From contig CAXSBR010000019.1 in NCBI GenBank assembly GCA_964236495.1, forward strand, positions 1 to 60,213: a stretch of DNA of 60,213 nucleotides, read 5' to 3'. Shown here piece after piece: positions 60,208 to 60,213 of the stretch. Under the pieces are notes generated by a model. It was not told the origin of the DNA and did no database searches. It saw nothing but the letters and a program-made list of their open reading frames with translations. Both the position numbers and the translations under genes were made by a program. The stretch comes from CAXSBR01 sp964236495. GTDB lineage: Bacteria; Actinomycetota; Actinomycetes; Mycobacteriales; Jatrophihabitantaceae. The stretch's first letter is position 1. Every line of letters starts with the position of its first letter.

Positions 60208-60213
60208 GCCGGC

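Overview
The window is high-GC DNA from a member of the Actinomycetota. Evidence for this: gene families typical of the phylum (F420-type LLM oxidoreductase, GAF-ANTAR regulators, an Rpf/LysM protein behind a c-di-AMP riboswitch, PadR/MerR/TetR regulators), many GTG/TTG starts, and leaderless promoters. I cannot name the genus. No rRNA or tRNA gene was recognised.

Left part (1 to about 33.2 kb) is ordinary chromosome. It holds a run of regulator/target pairs: TetR with a DHA2-type exporter, LysR with an SDR, TetR with an aldo/keto reductase and LLM oxidoreductase, PadR with a small membrane protein, and MerR beside a toroid protein. It also has two second-messenger enzymes (a CHASE3-like/HAMP/GAF/GGDEF cyclase and a GAF-EAL phosphodiesterase), a photolyase-like protein with swapped domain order, a PSD-type decarboxylase and SelO. 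The Pnkp/Hen1 RNA repair and protection pair is present. Between 18.6 and 21.4 kb a three-part unit (structured leader, Asp-rich micro-protein, GAF-ANTAR protein) is present twice in tandem. Two genes are decayed in an instructive way: an rtcB collapsed to its two ends and an EamA transporter with an internal deletion.

Middle part (about 33.2 to 55.4 kb) looks like an integrated, decaying mobilizable plasmid or integrative element. It starts with 1.1 kb of hairpin-rich non-coding DNA, followed by a parA/ribbon-helix-helix partition operon flanked by CTTGCT/AGCAAG repeats. A block with visibly lower GC follows (36.6-45.5 kb): a 1382-residue secreted fibronectin-type protein with a lipoprotein partner, a serine recombinase, an ECF sigma/anti-sigma pair and a secreted trypsin-like protease. 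Then comes a MobF relaxase-helicase surrounded by toxin-antitoxin debris: two damaged copies of a vbhA-fic locus, a frameshifted BrnT-like toxin with an intact antitoxin, and relics of a second relaxase 3' end. The element ends with a 505-residue nuclease-like protein and a ribbon-helix-helix ORF that runs antisense into the next gene near 55.44 kb. I see no replication initiator or type IV secretion genes.

Right part (55.4-60.2 kb) returns to chromosome: an EthD-domain protein divergent from a TetR regulator, a two-gene operon of a Cys/Gly-rich repeat surface protein and a lipoprotein-type sortase, and an Rpf-LysM peptidoglycan hydrolase behind a c-di-AMP (ydaO-type) riboswitch.
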